64,000 bases of DNA. Source: LGRD01 sp031382215. GTDB lineage: Bacteria; Pseudomonadota; Gammaproteobacteria; Burkholderiales; Burkholderiaceae_C. Made by a program: the position numbers and the translations under genes. Under the pieces are notes generated by a model. The model ran no database searches. It was not told the origin of the DNA and was given only the letters and a program-made list of their open reading frames with translations. The stretch lies in NCBI GenBank assembly GCA_031382215.1, contig JANMYQ010000273.1, positions 1 to 64,000 on the forward strand. The letters run 5' to 3'. Positions within the stretch are counted from its first letter, which is position 1. Each line of letters opens with the position of its first letter. This document shows, one piece after another, positions 53,354-62,577 of the stretch.

Positions 53354-53540
53354 GCAGCCAGAAGTTGGCGGCATAAGTAGGCGGCAGAAGTAGAGCGCCG
53401 AGAACTTGGCCCCGCTCACTGTCGCGCGCCAGCACACACGTGTAACGCGTCGAAACGGTCGGGTCGAAATGAACAATCGGCCCCGCCTTGACGCCCGAAG
53501 CGCTTGACCCGGGCGGACCTGCGGCCCTAGTCTTGTTGGC

Positions 53541-54233
53541 ATGTTCTCGCTCGAACCCACCGCCATCGCCGCTCTGCTGATTTCGGCTTTGCTGACCTTG
53601 CTGCTGGTGGCACGGCGCCGACGAGGCACACAAGACGCCGGCCGCGCGCCCGACAGCGAAGTGCTCGACACGGTGCAGGCCTGGCCGCCGCAAGCGGTGC
53701 GTGTGATGACCCTGCCCGAGCGCCTGGCCTTCGGTACCCTGCGCCGCGCACTGCCGCGCCACCTGGTGCTGGCGCAGGTGCCGCTGTCGCGCTTCATCAG
53801 CGTGCCGTCGAGCAATTCGTATTCGCAGTGGCTGAACCGCGCGGGGCGCCTGAACGTGGACCTGCTGGTGTGCGATTCGAGCTCGAAGGTCATCGCCGCC
53901 ATCGAAGTGCGCTCGGCCGACCAGACCCAGCGCAGCATGGCCCGGCACAACCGGCTGGCCCAGGTGCTGCAGGCGGCCGGCGTGAGGGTCCATGTCTGGC
54001 ATGACAACGACTTGCCGAGCATCGCCGCAGTGCGCGAACTGTTCAAGAACAGCAAGGGCGACGCTGCCGCCAGCGACGAGGTCGACGTCGACGGGCGCCA
54101 GCTGATCCCGGTGCCCGAGATCCAGGAATTGCTGATGGACGGCGACCAGCTCGCCTACAACCAGGCGAACGAACCCGTCGCATCGGGCTTCTTCGACGAC
54201 CTGGACGCCGCGGCCAACACGCGTCGCCGCTGA
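53541..54233 (+). CDS. DUF2726-domain membrane-anchored protein
   Basis: A 230-residue protein with one N-terminal helix anchoring it to the membrane (residues 7-23), followed by a DUF2726 domain recognisable from LPERLAFGTLRRALP, QWLNRAGRLNVDLLVCDSSS and VIAAIEVRSADQT. DUF2726 has a nuclease-like fold, but its activity is not established. A convergent lipoprotein gene follows; an inverted repeat lies between. Confidence 0.82.
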   Translation: MFSLEPTAIAALLISALLTLLLVARRRRGTQDAGRAPDSEVLDTVQAWPPQAVRVMTLPERLAFGTLRRALPRHLVLAQVPLSRFISVPSSNSYSQWLNRAGRLNVDLLVCDSSSKVIAAIEVRSADQTQRSMARHNRLAQVLQAAGVRVHVWHDNDLPSIAAVRELFKNSKGDAAASDEVDVDGRQLIPVPEIQELLMDGDQLAYNQANEPVASGFFDDLDAAANTRRR

Positions 54234-54255
54234 CGCTTATGTTCACCGCGCCGCC

Positions 54256-54274
54256 GCTGAACCCCGGGTTCAGC
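54256..54274. terminator. Perfect inverted repeat between convergent genes
   Basis: GCTGAACC and GGTTCAGC pair around a CCG loop. The hairpin lies between the stops of the DUF2726 gene and the lipoprotein gene at 54289. No T-run is present on either strand. Confidence 0.5.
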
Positions 54275-54288
54275 GCAGCGCAGTCGCT

Positions 54289-54975
54289 TCAGTCCACCGC
54301 CAAGCAGTAGAACAGGCCACCGCCTCCGGTGGCCTTCAGCGCGTCGGCGCTGCAACCGCGTGTCGGGTGCGACGAGTTCCACGACTTGGCCGGCGGCTCC
54401 TCGGTGAGCCCCATCCGGTCGTGGTGGCCGACGATGGCCGAACCCTCGGCACTGAGCGTCCAGTTGCCGCAGCTCGTGTCCTTGTCGCTCACCATCGCCC
54501 GGCCTTCAGGTGTGGAGCCGGTGAGGATGTCGTGCACGTTCGGCGTGTCACCACGGCCGTTGACCGGCTCGCCTTTTTCGGTCAGCGCGGTCTGTTTGTT
54601 CAGGTTGTTGCTGGCGCCATGTAGTTGTTCCACATCGGTGGCCACGACCACGCCCTTGGCGTTGAGCCAGGGGCCGCGGCCGATTCGGTCACGCGCGTTC
54701 ACCGCCGGGGCGCCCGCCGCCGGCGTGGTGCTGAGGTAGGCGCGCCAGCTATGGTCGCCGGCCTTCACGGCGCTGGCCAGGGTTTGGCAGTGCCGGTCGG
54801 CGCCCGCCAGGCCGCCGAGGTTGGCGCCCTGGCCCGGACCCGTGCTGGTGACGAAGAACCCCAGCTTGCTCTTGCCGTCGTTCTTCAGCACGGCACAGCC
54901 GGACAGTACGGCCAGTACGGCCAGGGCCGCCAGGGCCGCCAGCGACACGCCCACCTTCACAGGCTGCACCCTCAT
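54289..54975 (-). CDS. Lipoprotein with endostatin/lectin-like fold
   Basis: A 228-residue lipoprotein (lipobox LSGC at about residues 24-27). The mature domain, with GANLGGLAGADRHCQTLA, WRAYLST, DRIGRGPWLNAKG, NCW-like CGNWTL and a final GGGGLFYCLAVD, matches the lectin-like fold found in several bacterial outer-membrane proteins (collagen-XVIII endostatin/DUF1554 type). It overlaps the upstream P460-cupredoxin gene (start codon inside that gene's last codons), so the two are coexpressed. Confidence 0.68.
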   Translation of the reverse strand: MRVQPVKVGVSLAALAALAVLAVLSGCAVLKNDGKSKLGFFVTSTGPGQGANLGGLAGADRHCQTLASAVKAGDHSWRAYLSTTPAAGAPAVNARDRIGRGPWLNAKGVVVATDVEQLHGASNNLNKQTALTEKGEPVNGRGDTPNVHDILTGSTPEGRAMVSDKDTSCGNWTLSAEGSAIVGHHDRMGLTEEPPAKSWNSSHPTRGCSADALKATGGGGLFYCLAVD

Positions 54976-55805
54976 TTCGCGACGACCTCGATCGTGCCCT
55001 TCATGCCCGGGTGCAGGCCGCAGATGTAGGCGATGTTGCCGGCTTCGTCGAACTGCAGCGTGGCGCTCTGGCCCTTGAGCATCAAGTCGCTGCGTTGCTC
55101 CTTGCCGGTGACAGCGATCTGGTGCGGCGTGTCGTCAGCGTTGGTCCAGGTGATCTTCTGGCCGGCCGTGACCTTGATCGTGCCGGGCCCGAACATGAAG
55201 CCGGTGATCGCCACGTCGGTCGGGCCGCTCCTGGCCGCCACGGCCGTGGTCGCGCCCGGGAACTTGCCGGCCAGCTTGGCCAGGTTGGTCAGGTACTGGT
55301 CTTTCGCGAACGGCAGGTGGCACGCGAAGCAGGCGGTCAGGTTTGCCTTGTCGTTGACCTGGCCGTCGGGCGTGAACGACTGGTAGATCCAGTCGCCGTT
55401 GCGCACCGCGGCCGGGATGTCAGCGCCCCAGCCGGCTTCCTTCTGCATCGAGTTCACCGCCACCAGCTTGTCCTTGACGAAGCGGCCGTTTGCGTCTTTC
55501 ACCGGCTTGCCTTCGGCATCGAGCTTGGCCGCGTAGGCCGCCAAGGTGATGACGGTGCCGTTCGGAATCTCCTTGCCGTCTTTCGCCGCCTGCACCGCTT
55601 CGGCGCTGGTGTAGAACTCGCGGTACTGCTTGGTGTCGTGGCGATCGACGGTGGCGTACATCACGCCCTTGTCCCAGTTCTGCGGGAACTTCAGCTTGTT
55701 CGGGCCGGGCGGCACGAGCGCCTGCTGCGCGAACGAGACGGCCGCCACGCCTGCGGCAAGCGCCGCAGCAGTGAGGGTCAAAAAACGGTTTGCCTTGTAT
55801 TTCAT
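54972..55805 (-). CDS. Cytochrome P460-type haem domain fused to a type-1 copper domain
   Basis: A 277-residue exported protein with a signal ending VSFAQQ. The N-terminal 30-190 region is a cytochrome P460-like domain with one haem c attachment motif, CFACH (Cys159, Cys162, His163). The C-terminal 200-277 region is a cupredoxin with all type-1 copper ligands: His228, Cys262, His265 and Met268. P460 proteins oxidise hydroxylamine or related small nitrogen compounds in some bacteria; fusion to a copper electron carrier suggests direct electron transfer. The start ATG is 55805. The next gene encodes the lectin-like lipoprotein. Confidence 0.8.
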   Translation of the reverse strand: MKYKANRFLTLTAAALAAGVAAVSFAQQALVPPGPNKLKFPQNWDKGVMYATVDRHDTKQYREFYTSAEAVQAAKDGKEIPNGTVITLAAYAAKLDAEGKPVKDANGRFVKDKLVAVNSMQKEAGWGADIPAAVRNGDWIYQSFTPDGQVNDKANLTACFACHLPFAKDQYLTNLAKLAGKFPGATTAVAARSGPTDVAITGFMFGPGTIKVTAGQKITWTNADDTPHQIAVTGKEQRSDLMLKGQSATLQFDEAGNIAYICGLHPGMKGTIEVVAK

Positions 55806-55928
55806 CGGGTTGCTCCTGGGCTGGATCGAGTCTGGCACCTGAGCGTATACGCAGCCCGGCGCTCTTTCCAACTTCGGGTATGCCCGCAGGGAACACGCGG
55901 CGTCGGCGCGCCGCACTCGCTGCCGCGC

Positions 55929-57134
55929 TCACTTGTTCTTGTTGTACACGTCCACGCACACCGCCGCCAAAAGCACCAGTCCCTTGATGACCTGCTGGTA
56001 GTCGATGCCGATGCCCATGATGGACATGCCGTTGTTCATCACGCCCATGATGAACGCGCCGATCACCGCGCCCATCACCTTGCCCACGCCGCCCGAGGCC
56101 GACGCGCCGCCGATGAAGCACGCGGCGATCACGTCGAGCTCGAAGCCCAGCCCGGCCTTCGGCGTGGCAGTGTTCAGGCGCGCCGCGAAGATCAGCCCCG
56201 CCAGCCCCGACAGCACGCCCATGTTGATGAAGGTGTAGAACGTGACGCGTTCGGTCTTGATGCCCGACAGGCGCGCCGCCTTCTCGTTGCCGCCCAGCGC
56301 ATACACGCGCCGGCCGATGGTCGTGCGGGTGGTGATGAAGTCGTACACCAGCATCAGCAGCAGCATCACGATCAGCACATTGGGCAGGCCCTTGTACGAC
56401 GCGAGCAGGTAGGCAAACGCCGCGATCATCAGTGCGAACACCAGGTTCTTCAGCATGAACACGGCCGCCGGCTCGTTGTCCATGCCATGCTTCAGGCGGT
56501 TGGCGCGGCCACGCACCTTGACCACCAGCAGCACGCAGGCCATGGCCAGCCCGGCAATCAGCGACGTGATGCGCAGGCTTTCGCCCGAGAACAGGTCGGG
56601 GATGAAGCCGGTGCTGAGCAACTGGAACTCGGGCGGGAACGGCCCGACCGACTGCCCCTGCAGCACCGCCAGCGCCAGCCCCTTGAACACCAGCATGCCG
56701 GCCAGCGTGACGATGAACGACGGGATCTTGTAGAACGCCACCCAGTAACCCTGCGCTGCGCCGATGACCCCGCCCAGCACCAGGCACAGGAAACCGGCGA
56801 GCAGGTAGTGCATGTTGTATTCGACCATCAGCACCGCCGCGACCGCGCCGACAAAGCCGCACACCGAGCCCACCGACAGGTCGATGTGCCCGGCCACGAT
56901 CACCAGCAGCATGCCCAGCGCCATGATCACGATGTAGCTGTTCTGCAGGATCAGGTTGGTCAGGTTCAGCGGCTGGAACAGGGTGCCGTTGGTCATGACC
57001 TGGAAGAACACCATGATCGCGACGAGCGAGATCAGCATGCCGTATTCGCGCAGGTTGTTCTTCAGCACGCCGGAAGAGGCTTCCGGTTCGACCTTTTTGG
57101 CCGGGGCAGCAGATGTGGATGCGGGGATGGCCAT
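55929..57134 (-). CDS. mmsB: Multiple-monosaccharide ABC transporter permease
   Basis: A 401-residue membrane permease of the sugar (CUT2) type. About eight to ten transmembrane helices are visible (LVAIMVFFQVMTNG, ALGMLLVIVAGHIDLSVGS). The latter is the hallmark family motif, and FVGAVAAVLM and VFKGLALAVLQGQ follow. It works with the ATPase at 57136 and the binding protein ChvE, taking up arabinose, galactose, xylose or glucose by family inference. Its ATG at 57134 lies one base from the ATPase gene stop, so translation is coupled. Confidence 0.92.
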   Translation of the reverse strand: MAIPASTSAAPAKKVEPEASSGVLKNNLREYGMLISLVAIMVFFQVMTNGTLFQPLNLTNLILQNSYIVIMALGMLLVIVAGHIDLSVGSVCGFVGAVAAVLMVEYNMHYLLAGFLCLVLGGVIGAAQGYWVAFYKIPSFIVTLAGMLVFKGLALAVLQGQSVGPFPPEFQLLSTGFIPDLFSGESLRITSLIAGLAMACVLLVVKVRGRANRLKHGMDNEPAAVFMLKNLVFALMIAAFAYLLASYKGLPNVLIVMLLLMLVYDFITTRTTIGRRVYALGGNEKAARLSGIKTERVTFYTFINMGVLSGLAGLIFAARLNTATPKAGLGFELDVIAACFIGGASASGGVGKVMGAVIGAFIMGVMNNGMSIMGIGIDYQQVIKGLVLLAAVCVDVYNKNK

Positions 57135-57135
57135 G

Positions 57136-58668
57136 TCAATGGTTTCCTGAGGTCACGATAGCTTTCATGATTTTCTCCTGCGACGCTTCGGCGACCGGAA
57201 ATTCGGCCACGAACGCGCCTTCGTGCAACACGCAGATGCGGTCGCACATGCCCAGCAGCTCGGGCATCTCCGACGAGATCATCAGCACGCACTTTCCTTC
57301 GGCGGCGAGCTTGGCGATGATGGTGTAGATCTCGTACTTGGCGCCCACGTCGATGCCGCGCGTCGGCTCGTCCAGGATCAGCACCTCGGGGTCGGAGAAC
57401 AGCCACTTGCTCAGCACCACCTTCTGCTGGTTGCCGCCCGAGAGGTTGACGACGCGCTGGAACACGTCGGAGCAGCGGATGTTCAACTTCTTGCGGTATT
57501 CCTCGGCGACCTGGTATTCGCGCCCGGCGTCGATCACGCTGTTGTTCGACACCGCGCCCAAGTTGGCCAGGGTCGTGTTCCAGTTGATCGTCTCTTCCAG
57601 CACCAGGCCGTAACCCTTGCGGTCTTCGGTCACGTAGGCCAGGCCGTGCCCGATCGCCTTCTCGATCGTGCTCACGTCGATCTCGCGGCCCTTCATGAAC
57701 ACCTGGCCGCTGATGCCCTGGCCGTACGAGCGGCCGAAGATGCTCATCGCCAGTTCGGTGCGTCCTGCCCCCATCAACCCGGCGATGCCGACGATCTCGC
57801 CGCGCTTGACATGCAGGTTCACGCCCTTGATGGCCAGCCGGTCGGCGTGCATCGCGTGGTGCACCTTCCAGTTCTTCACCTCGAACACCGTCTCGCCGAT
57901 GTTCGGCGTGCGCTTGGGGTAACGGTCAGCCATTTCGCGGCCGACCATGCTCTTGATGATGCGGTCTTCGCCGATCGCCTCGGCGCGGCAGTCCACGCTC
58001 TCGACCGTCGCACCGTCGCGCAAGATGGTGATCGCGTCGGCCACCTTCGAAATTTCGTTCAGCTTGTGCGAGATCAGGATGCAGGCGATGCCCTGGCGCT
58101 TCAGCTCGAGCAGCAATTCCAGCAGCGCGTCGCTGTCGGTTTCGTTCAGGCTCGCGGTCGGCTCGTCCAGGATCAGCAGCTTCACTTCCTTGGACAGCGC
58201 CTTGGCAATCTCGATGAGTTGCTGCTTGCCCACGCCCAGGTCGGTGATCAGCGTGTCGGGCGATTCGTTCAGCCCCACCTTCTTCAGCAGCGCCTGCGTG
58301 CGCGTGTACGACAGCGCCCAGTCGATGATGCCGCCACGCGCCTGCTCGTTGCCGAGAAAGATGTTCTCGGTGATCGACAGCAAGGGAACCAGCGCCAACT
58401 CCTGGTGGATGATGATGATGCCCATCTTCTCGCTGTCGTGAATGCCCTTGAAGCGGCACTCGCGGCCCATGAAACTGATCTGGCCTTCGTAGTCGCCGAA
58501 CGGGTACACGCCGCTCAGCACCTTCATCAAGGTCGACTTGCCGGCGCCGTTTTCGCCCACGATGGCGTGGATCTGGCCGGCCTGCACCGTCAGGTTCACG
58601 TCGCTCAAGGCCTTGACGCCGTGGAATGATTTCTTCATTCCACGCATTTCGAGAATCGGGCTACTCAT
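57136..58668 (-). CDS. mmsA: Multiple-monosaccharide ABC transporter ATP-binding protein
   Basis: A 510-residue tandem ATPase, as is normal for the CUT2 importers. The first half is complete: Walker A GENGAGKST, the LSG-like GVGKQQLIEIAKA signature and LLILDEPTAS. The second half has the degenerate Walker A GLMGAGRTEL typical of the family, a perfect LSGGNQQKV signature and LILDEPTRGID. It energises sugar uptake with MmsB and ChvE. Confidence 0.94.
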   Translation of the reverse strand: MSSPILEMRGMKKSFHGVKALSDVNLTVQAGQIHAIVGENGAGKSTLMKVLSGVYPFGDYEGQISFMGRECRFKGIHDSEKMGIIIIHQELALVPLLSITENIFLGNEQARGGIIDWALSYTRTQALLKKVGLNESPDTLITDLGVGKQQLIEIAKALSKEVKLLILDEPTASLNETDSDALLELLLELKRQGIACILISHKLNEISKVADAITILRDGATVESVDCRAEAIGEDRIIKSMVGREMADRYPKRTPNIGETVFEVKNWKVHHAMHADRLAIKGVNLHVKRGEIVGIAGLMGAGRTELAMSIFGRSYGQGISGQVFMKGREIDVSTIEKAIGHGLAYVTEDRKGYGLVLEETINWNTTLANLGAVSNNSVIDAGREYQVAEEYRKKLNIRCSDVFQRVVNLSGGNQQKVVLSKWLFSDPEVLILDEPTRGIDVGAKYEIYTIIAKLAAEGKCVLMISSEMPELLGMCDRICVLHEGAFVAEFPVAEASQEKIMKAIVTSGNH

Positions 58669-58694
58669 GTCGCCTCTCGCATTGGGATGGCCTT

Positions 58695-58736
58695 CAAAAG
58701 AAAACAGGCCCAGTACCGCGGGGCACTGAGCCTGTT
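58695..58736 (-). terminator. Terminator-like hairpin between chvE and mmsA
   Basis: Read on the minus strand, a 15-bp stem (AACAGGCTCAGTGCC with GGTACTGGGCCTGTT, two G-U pairs) is closed by a CCGC loop and followed by a TTTTCTTTT run. It lies in the 94-base gap after chvE. It probably lets chvE mRNA accumulate in excess over the transporter genes. Confidence 0.75.
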
Positions 58737-58762
58737 GCCGCTGCCACGAACGCAGCGCCAGA

Positions 58763-59824
58763 TTACTTGATCTGCGCTTCGGTGTAGTAGCCGCTGTCGA
58801 TCAGCACCTGCTTGTAGTTGCTCAGGTCCACGCTGACCGGCTTGAGCAGGTACGACGGAACGATCTTGACCTTGTTGTTGTAGGTCTTGGTGTCGTTCAC
58901 TTCCACCGTCTTGCCGCTCAGCATCGCGTCCACCATGCCGGCTGTGACCTTGGCCAGTTCACGCGTGTCCTTGAAGATCGTCGAAGCCTGCTCCTTGCGG
59001 ATCATCGACTTGACGGTGGGCACCTCGGCATCCTGCCCGGTCACGACCGGGAACGGCTGCTTCGGCGTGCCGTAGCCCACGCCCTTGAGCGACGACAGGA
59101 TGCCGATCGACAGGCCGTCATACGGCGACAGCACCGCGTCGACCCTGGCCTTGCCGTAGTAGGCGCTGAGCAGGTTGTCCATGCGGGCCTGCGCCACCGC
59201 GCCGTCCCAGCGCAGGGTCGAGACCTTGTTCATGCCGGTCTGCTTGCTCTGCACCACCAGCTTGCCCTTGTCGATGTACGGTTGCAGCACCGACATGGCA
59301 CCGTCGTAGAAGAAGAAGGCGTTGTTGTCGTCGGCCGAGCCGCCGAACAGCTCGATGTTGAACGGGCCCTTGCCGCCCTTCAGATCGAGCGCCTTTTCGA
59401 TGTACTGCGCCTGCAGCACGCCGACCTGGAAGTTGTCGAACGTGGCGTAGTAATCGACGTTCTTGCTGCCGACGATCAGCCGGTCGTAGGCGATGACCTT
59501 GACGCCCTTGTCGGCCGCCTTCTGCAGCGCATTCGACAGCGTGGTGCCATCGATCGCGGCAATGACCAGAACCTTCACACCCTTGGTGATCATGTTCTCG
59601 ACCTGCGCGAGCTGGTTCGGAATGTCGTCGTCGGCGTATTGCAGATCGGCCTTGTAGCCCTTGTCGGCCAGGCTCTTGACCATGCTGTTGCCGTCGGCGA
59701 TCCAGCGCGCCGAAGTCTTGGTGGGCATCGACACGCCGACCAGGCCCTTGTCTTGCGCCACGGCAAAGCCGCTTGCAGCCAGGCCCAGCGCTGCACCCAC
59801 GATCAATGTTTTAACCAGTTTCAC
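58763..59824 (-). CDS. chvE: Multiple-monosaccharide-binding periplasmic protein ChvE
   Basis: A 353-residue exported type I periplasmic binding protein. The signal peptide (ending FAVA) is followed by KGLVGVSMPTKTSARW and the sugar-site segments (DGTTLSNALQKAADKG, AYDRLIVGSKNVDYYATFDN). The ChvE family binds arabinose, galactose, glucose or xylose. The start is GTG at 59824, placed by the AGGAGA SD and the signal. The mmsAB genes follow on the same strand. Confidence 0.92.
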   Translation of the reverse strand: MKLVKTLIVGAALGLAASGFAVAQDKGLVGVSMPTKTSARWIADGNSMVKSLADKGYKADLQYADDDIPNQLAQVENMITKGVKVLVIAAIDGTTLSNALQKAADKGVKVIAYDRLIVGSKNVDYYATFDNFQVGVLQAQYIEKALDLKGGKGPFNIELFGGSADDNNAFFFYDGAMSVLQPYIDKGKLVVQSKQTGMNKVSTLRWDGAVAQARMDNLLSAYYGKARVDAVLSPYDGLSIGILSSLKGVGYGTPKQPFPVVTGQDAEVPTVKSMIRKEQASTIFKDTRELAKVTAGMVDAMLSGKTVEVNDTKTYNNKVKIVPSYLLKPVSVDLSNYKQVLIDSGYYTEAQIK

Positions 59825-59866
59825 TGTGTGTCTCCTCAGACAGTATTTGCGTATTGCCGATCTTGA

Positions 59867-59876
59867 CCCCAAGGGG
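59867..59876. promoter_or_regulatory. CCCC-AA-GGGG palindrome downstream of the chvE promoter
   Basis: A 10-bp perfect palindrome lies about 14 bases past the -10 box of the chvE promoter, where a repressor could block transcription. It is short enough to occur by chance. Confidence 0.3.
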
Positions 59877-59889
59877 CCAAAGGCCGCTG

Positions 59890-59917
59890 ATGATAGCGAC
59901 CGGAAGGCATGATTCAA
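59890..59917 (-). promoter_or_regulatory. Sigma-70-type promoter for the chvE operon
   Basis: On the minus strand, TTGAAT and TATCAT are separated by 16 bases. The -10 box lies about 65 bases before the chvE GTG. Confidence 0.55.
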
Positions 59918-60019
59918 TGCCAATCAAGCGGGCTCGGGATACCCGGATCAGGATCGGTGAAAGCCCGATCAACGGTTCGCATCAAGCCGCGTTCCCAGCC
60001 ACGTTCCCGGTCAAGTTCC

Positions 60020-60538
60020 TCAGACGATCTTTCGTTGCAGGCGGATTTCTTCGACCTTCACGCCGCCCATCTCGACCGTCTTGGCGCTGGTCAGCTCGCG
60101 CTTGAAGCCGGCCAGATCAAAGAAGCGCAGCGCGCGCTCGATGCGCAGCGGCAGCCACACCGTGACCTTGGTGCAGCCCTCTTCGGTCAGCGCGTCGCGC
60201 GCGCCGTCCCACAGCGCCAGCCCGGCGCCGCTGGACCACAGCGAGGGCGCTGCGCCGATGGCCCAGATCTCGCCGGTGGTGGGCGGCGTGCCCTTGTCGC
60301 GCGAGCGGTCGAAGGCGACGAAGCCGAGCACCTTCTCGGCCTCGGTGGCCACCAGCACCTGCGGTTCGCCCATGTCGATGGCGTCGCGCCAGAAGGCCTG
60401 GCGCTTGTCTGCCGACATGGCGGCCAGTTGTTCGTCTGGCAGCACGCCCTTGAACGCACTTTGCCAGGCGGCGACGTGAACTTCGGCGACGGCCTTGGCG
60501 TCCTTGAGGGTGGCGTGGCGGACCTGGTAGCGGGACAT
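60020..60538 (-). CDS. GNAT-family acetyltransferase
   Basis: A 172-residue GNAT. The N-terminal YQVRHATLKDAKAVAEVHVAAWQ and the loop SSGAGLALWDGARDAL, in which the acetyl-CoA site is expected, are typical; the RALRFFDLAGF segment closes the fold. It lies upstream of chvE on the same strand, with about 195 bases between them and its own promoter unlikely to be shared. Substrate unknown. Confidence 0.83.
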   Translation of the reverse strand: MSRYQVRHATLKDAKAVAEVHVAAWQSAFKGVLPDEQLAAMSADKRQAFWRDAIDMGEPQVLVATEAEKVLGFVAFDRSRDKGTPPTTGEIWAIGAAPSLWSSGAGLALWDGARDALTEEGCTKVTVWLPLRIERALRFFDLAGFKRELTSAKTVEMGGVKVEEIRLQRKIV

Positions 60539-60616
60539 GGGAAAGCTCTTGGAAGTTGATTTCGGCGGAGCGAGATTGTGGCCGGTCTCAGCCCGGCCTC
60601 AGGCATCGGGCCTGCA

Positions 60617-62371
60617 CTACCCCGCCCGCGCCGCCTCTTCGTCCTGCAGCAGCCGCCACATCACCTTGCCCGAGCCTGACTTGGGCAAGGTGTCGACGAA
60701 CTCCACCAGCTTGGGCGCCTTGTAGGCCGCCATCTGCTCGCGCGCCCAGGCGATGATGTCTTCGGCGCTGGTCTTGCCGCGTGCTTCGGCGCGCAACACG
60801 ATGACCGCTTTCACGGTCTCGCCGCGGTAGGCGTCGCGCGCGGCGATGATGCAGGCCTCTTGCACCGCCGGGTGCTTGAACAGCATCGCCTCCACCTCGG
60901 CCGGCCAGACCTTGTAGCCGCTCGCGTTGATCATTCGCTTGAGCCGGTCGGTCAGGAAGAAGTAGCCCTCGTCGTCCATGCGGCCCAGGTCGCCGGTGCG
61001 GAAGAACAGCTTGTCCACCGGCTCGCCCGGCAGGGCGACGAACGCGGCCTTCGTGGCCTCGGGGTGGCGCCAGTAACCCTTGAAGACCATCGGCCCGTGG
61101 GTCACGATCTCGCCGACCTCGCCGACCGGCATCTCCTGCAAGGTGGTCGGGTCCACCACGCGCGAGTCGACGCCGAAGATCGGCATTCCCAGGCATTGCA
61201 GCTTGGCGCGTTCGGGCGGGTTGGCGTGGCTCGGCGCGGCGGTTTCGGTCAGGCCATAACCCTCGGCGAAGGTGATGCCGAATTCGTCGATCACGCGCTG
61301 CGCCACCGCCTGCGGCATGGCCGCGCCGCCGCCGCTCAGGTAGCGCAGGCTCGACAGGTCGAAGCGCTTGTAGTTCGGGCTCGCGAACAGGTCGATGATC
61401 ATGGTCGGGATGCAGGTCCAGTGAGACACCTGCCAGCGCGCAATCATTCGCCCGGCCAGTTCACGGTCCCAGCGCGGCAGCAGGATCGACGTGCTGCCCG
61501 CGTAAATGCAACCGAGCACGCTGTACATCATGCCGGTGGCATGGAACATCGGCACCACCGCCAGGCTCACCACCTCGGGCCCGGCATGCCCCCACTGGCC
61601 GCCGACGGCGTTGTGCATCAGCGTGCGGTGCGTGTGGATGCAGCCCTTGGGCAGGCCGGTGGTGCCCGAGGTGTAGGGCAGCATCGCCATGTCGTCGGCC
61701 TGCGCGGTGTGCGGGCCAGGTGTGAGCGCGAGGGCGAGTACGTCGGCCAGGCGCAGGAAGGCCGTGCCTGCCTTGTCCGACAGCGACTCGGCCGACAGCG
61801 ACACCGGCAGCGGCGGGTCGGCACGCAGCCAGGCGTCGGTGGCGGCGTTGGGGGCATCTTCGGGGGCTATCGGGCCGTCTGGCAACGCGTCGGCGTAGCG
61901 CGTGACCGCCACGTGCGTCACGCGCTCGTCGGCCGGCATCGCCTCGTTCGCCGTCGCGACGATGCCGGCCAGGTCGGCGCTGCAGATCACCACGCGCGCT
62001 TGCGGGTCGCCGATGTAGTGCTTGAACTCGTCGGCCCGGTTCATCGGGTTGACCGGCACCACCACCGCGTTGGCGCGGAAGATCGCGTAACACGCCACCG
62101 CGTACTGCGGGCAGTTCTGCATGAACACACAAACCCGGTCACCGGCCTTCACGCCCACGCTCTGCAGCCAGCCGGCCAGTTGCTCGGCCTGCTGGTGCAG
62201 TTGCGCGTAGGTCAGCGCGCGGCCGAAGAAGCGGTAAGCCGCCTTGTGCGGGAAGCGCCGCGCCGACACGTCGAGGTTGAACCACAACGAGGTCTCTGGC
62301 GCGATGACGGCGCGCGGCAACCGCTTGGGCCAGACTTTGTGGTGCGGGCGCGCGGGGCTGAGTTCGGGCAC
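60617..62371 (-). CDS. Long-chain-fatty-acid-type acyl-CoA ligase (AMP-binding)
   Basis: A 584-residue adenylate-forming enzyme. It has the ATP motif YTSGTTGLPKG, GYGLTE (A5), RTGDLGRMDDEGYFF (A7/A8), the A8-like LKRMINASGYKVWPAEVE, and the C-terminal lysine motif PKSGSGKV. It activates a carboxylic acid, probably a fatty or aryl acid, as an acyl-adenylate and then an acyl-CoA. The start is GTG at 62371, chosen because a perfect AAGGAGA SD precedes it and family resemblance begins there. No beta-oxidation genes lie nearby, so the substrate is not constrained. Confidence 0.9.
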   Translation of the reverse strand: MPELSPARPHHKVWPKRLPRAVIAPETSLWFNLDVSARRFPHKAAYRFFGRALTYAQLHQQAEQLAGWLQSVGVKAGDRVCVFMQNCPQYAVACYAIFRANAVVVPVNPMNRADEFKHYIGDPQARVVICSADLAGIVATANEAMPADERVTHVAVTRYADALPDGPIAPEDAPNAATDAWLRADPPLPVSLSAESLSDKAGTAFLRLADVLALALTPGPHTAQADDMAMLPYTSGTTGLPKGCIHTHRTLMHNAVGGQWGHAGPEVVSLAVVPMFHATGMMYSVLGCIYAGSTSILLPRWDRELAGRMIARWQVSHWTCIPTMIIDLFASPNYKRFDLSSLRYLSGGGAAMPQAVAQRVIDEFGITFAEGYGLTETAAPSHANPPERAKLQCLGMPIFGVDSRVVDPTTLQEMPVGEVGEIVTHGPMVFKGYWRHPEATKAAFVALPGEPVDKLFFRTGDLGRMDDEGYFFLTDRLKRMINASGYKVWPAEVEAMLFKHPAVQEACIIAARDAYRGETVKAVIVLRAEARGKTSAEDIIAWAREQMAAYKAPKLVEFVDTLPKSGSGKVMWRLLQDEEAARAG

Positions 62372-62577
62372 AGGATCTCCTTGGGGCTGTCGCCGGGGTG
62401 ACGGCGGTTTCACTGCGGTGCTCGCAGAGGTATAGCCCAAAGCCGGCGCCCGGATCGCCATCGAAGGCCGCCGCTCACTTCGGACAAACCCTAAACCGCC
62501 AGCAGCGTCGGCATGCGCCGGGCGACGGACTGCACATTTCGACTGCCGGCTGGCACGGAAGCCGCTTAGCATCTGCC

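Noticed and set aside
55011..57161. A 716-residue plus-strand open frame opposite the permease and P460 genes
   Set aside because: It is antisense to well-supported genes and rich in His and Gln, the usual mark of a shadow frame in this composition.
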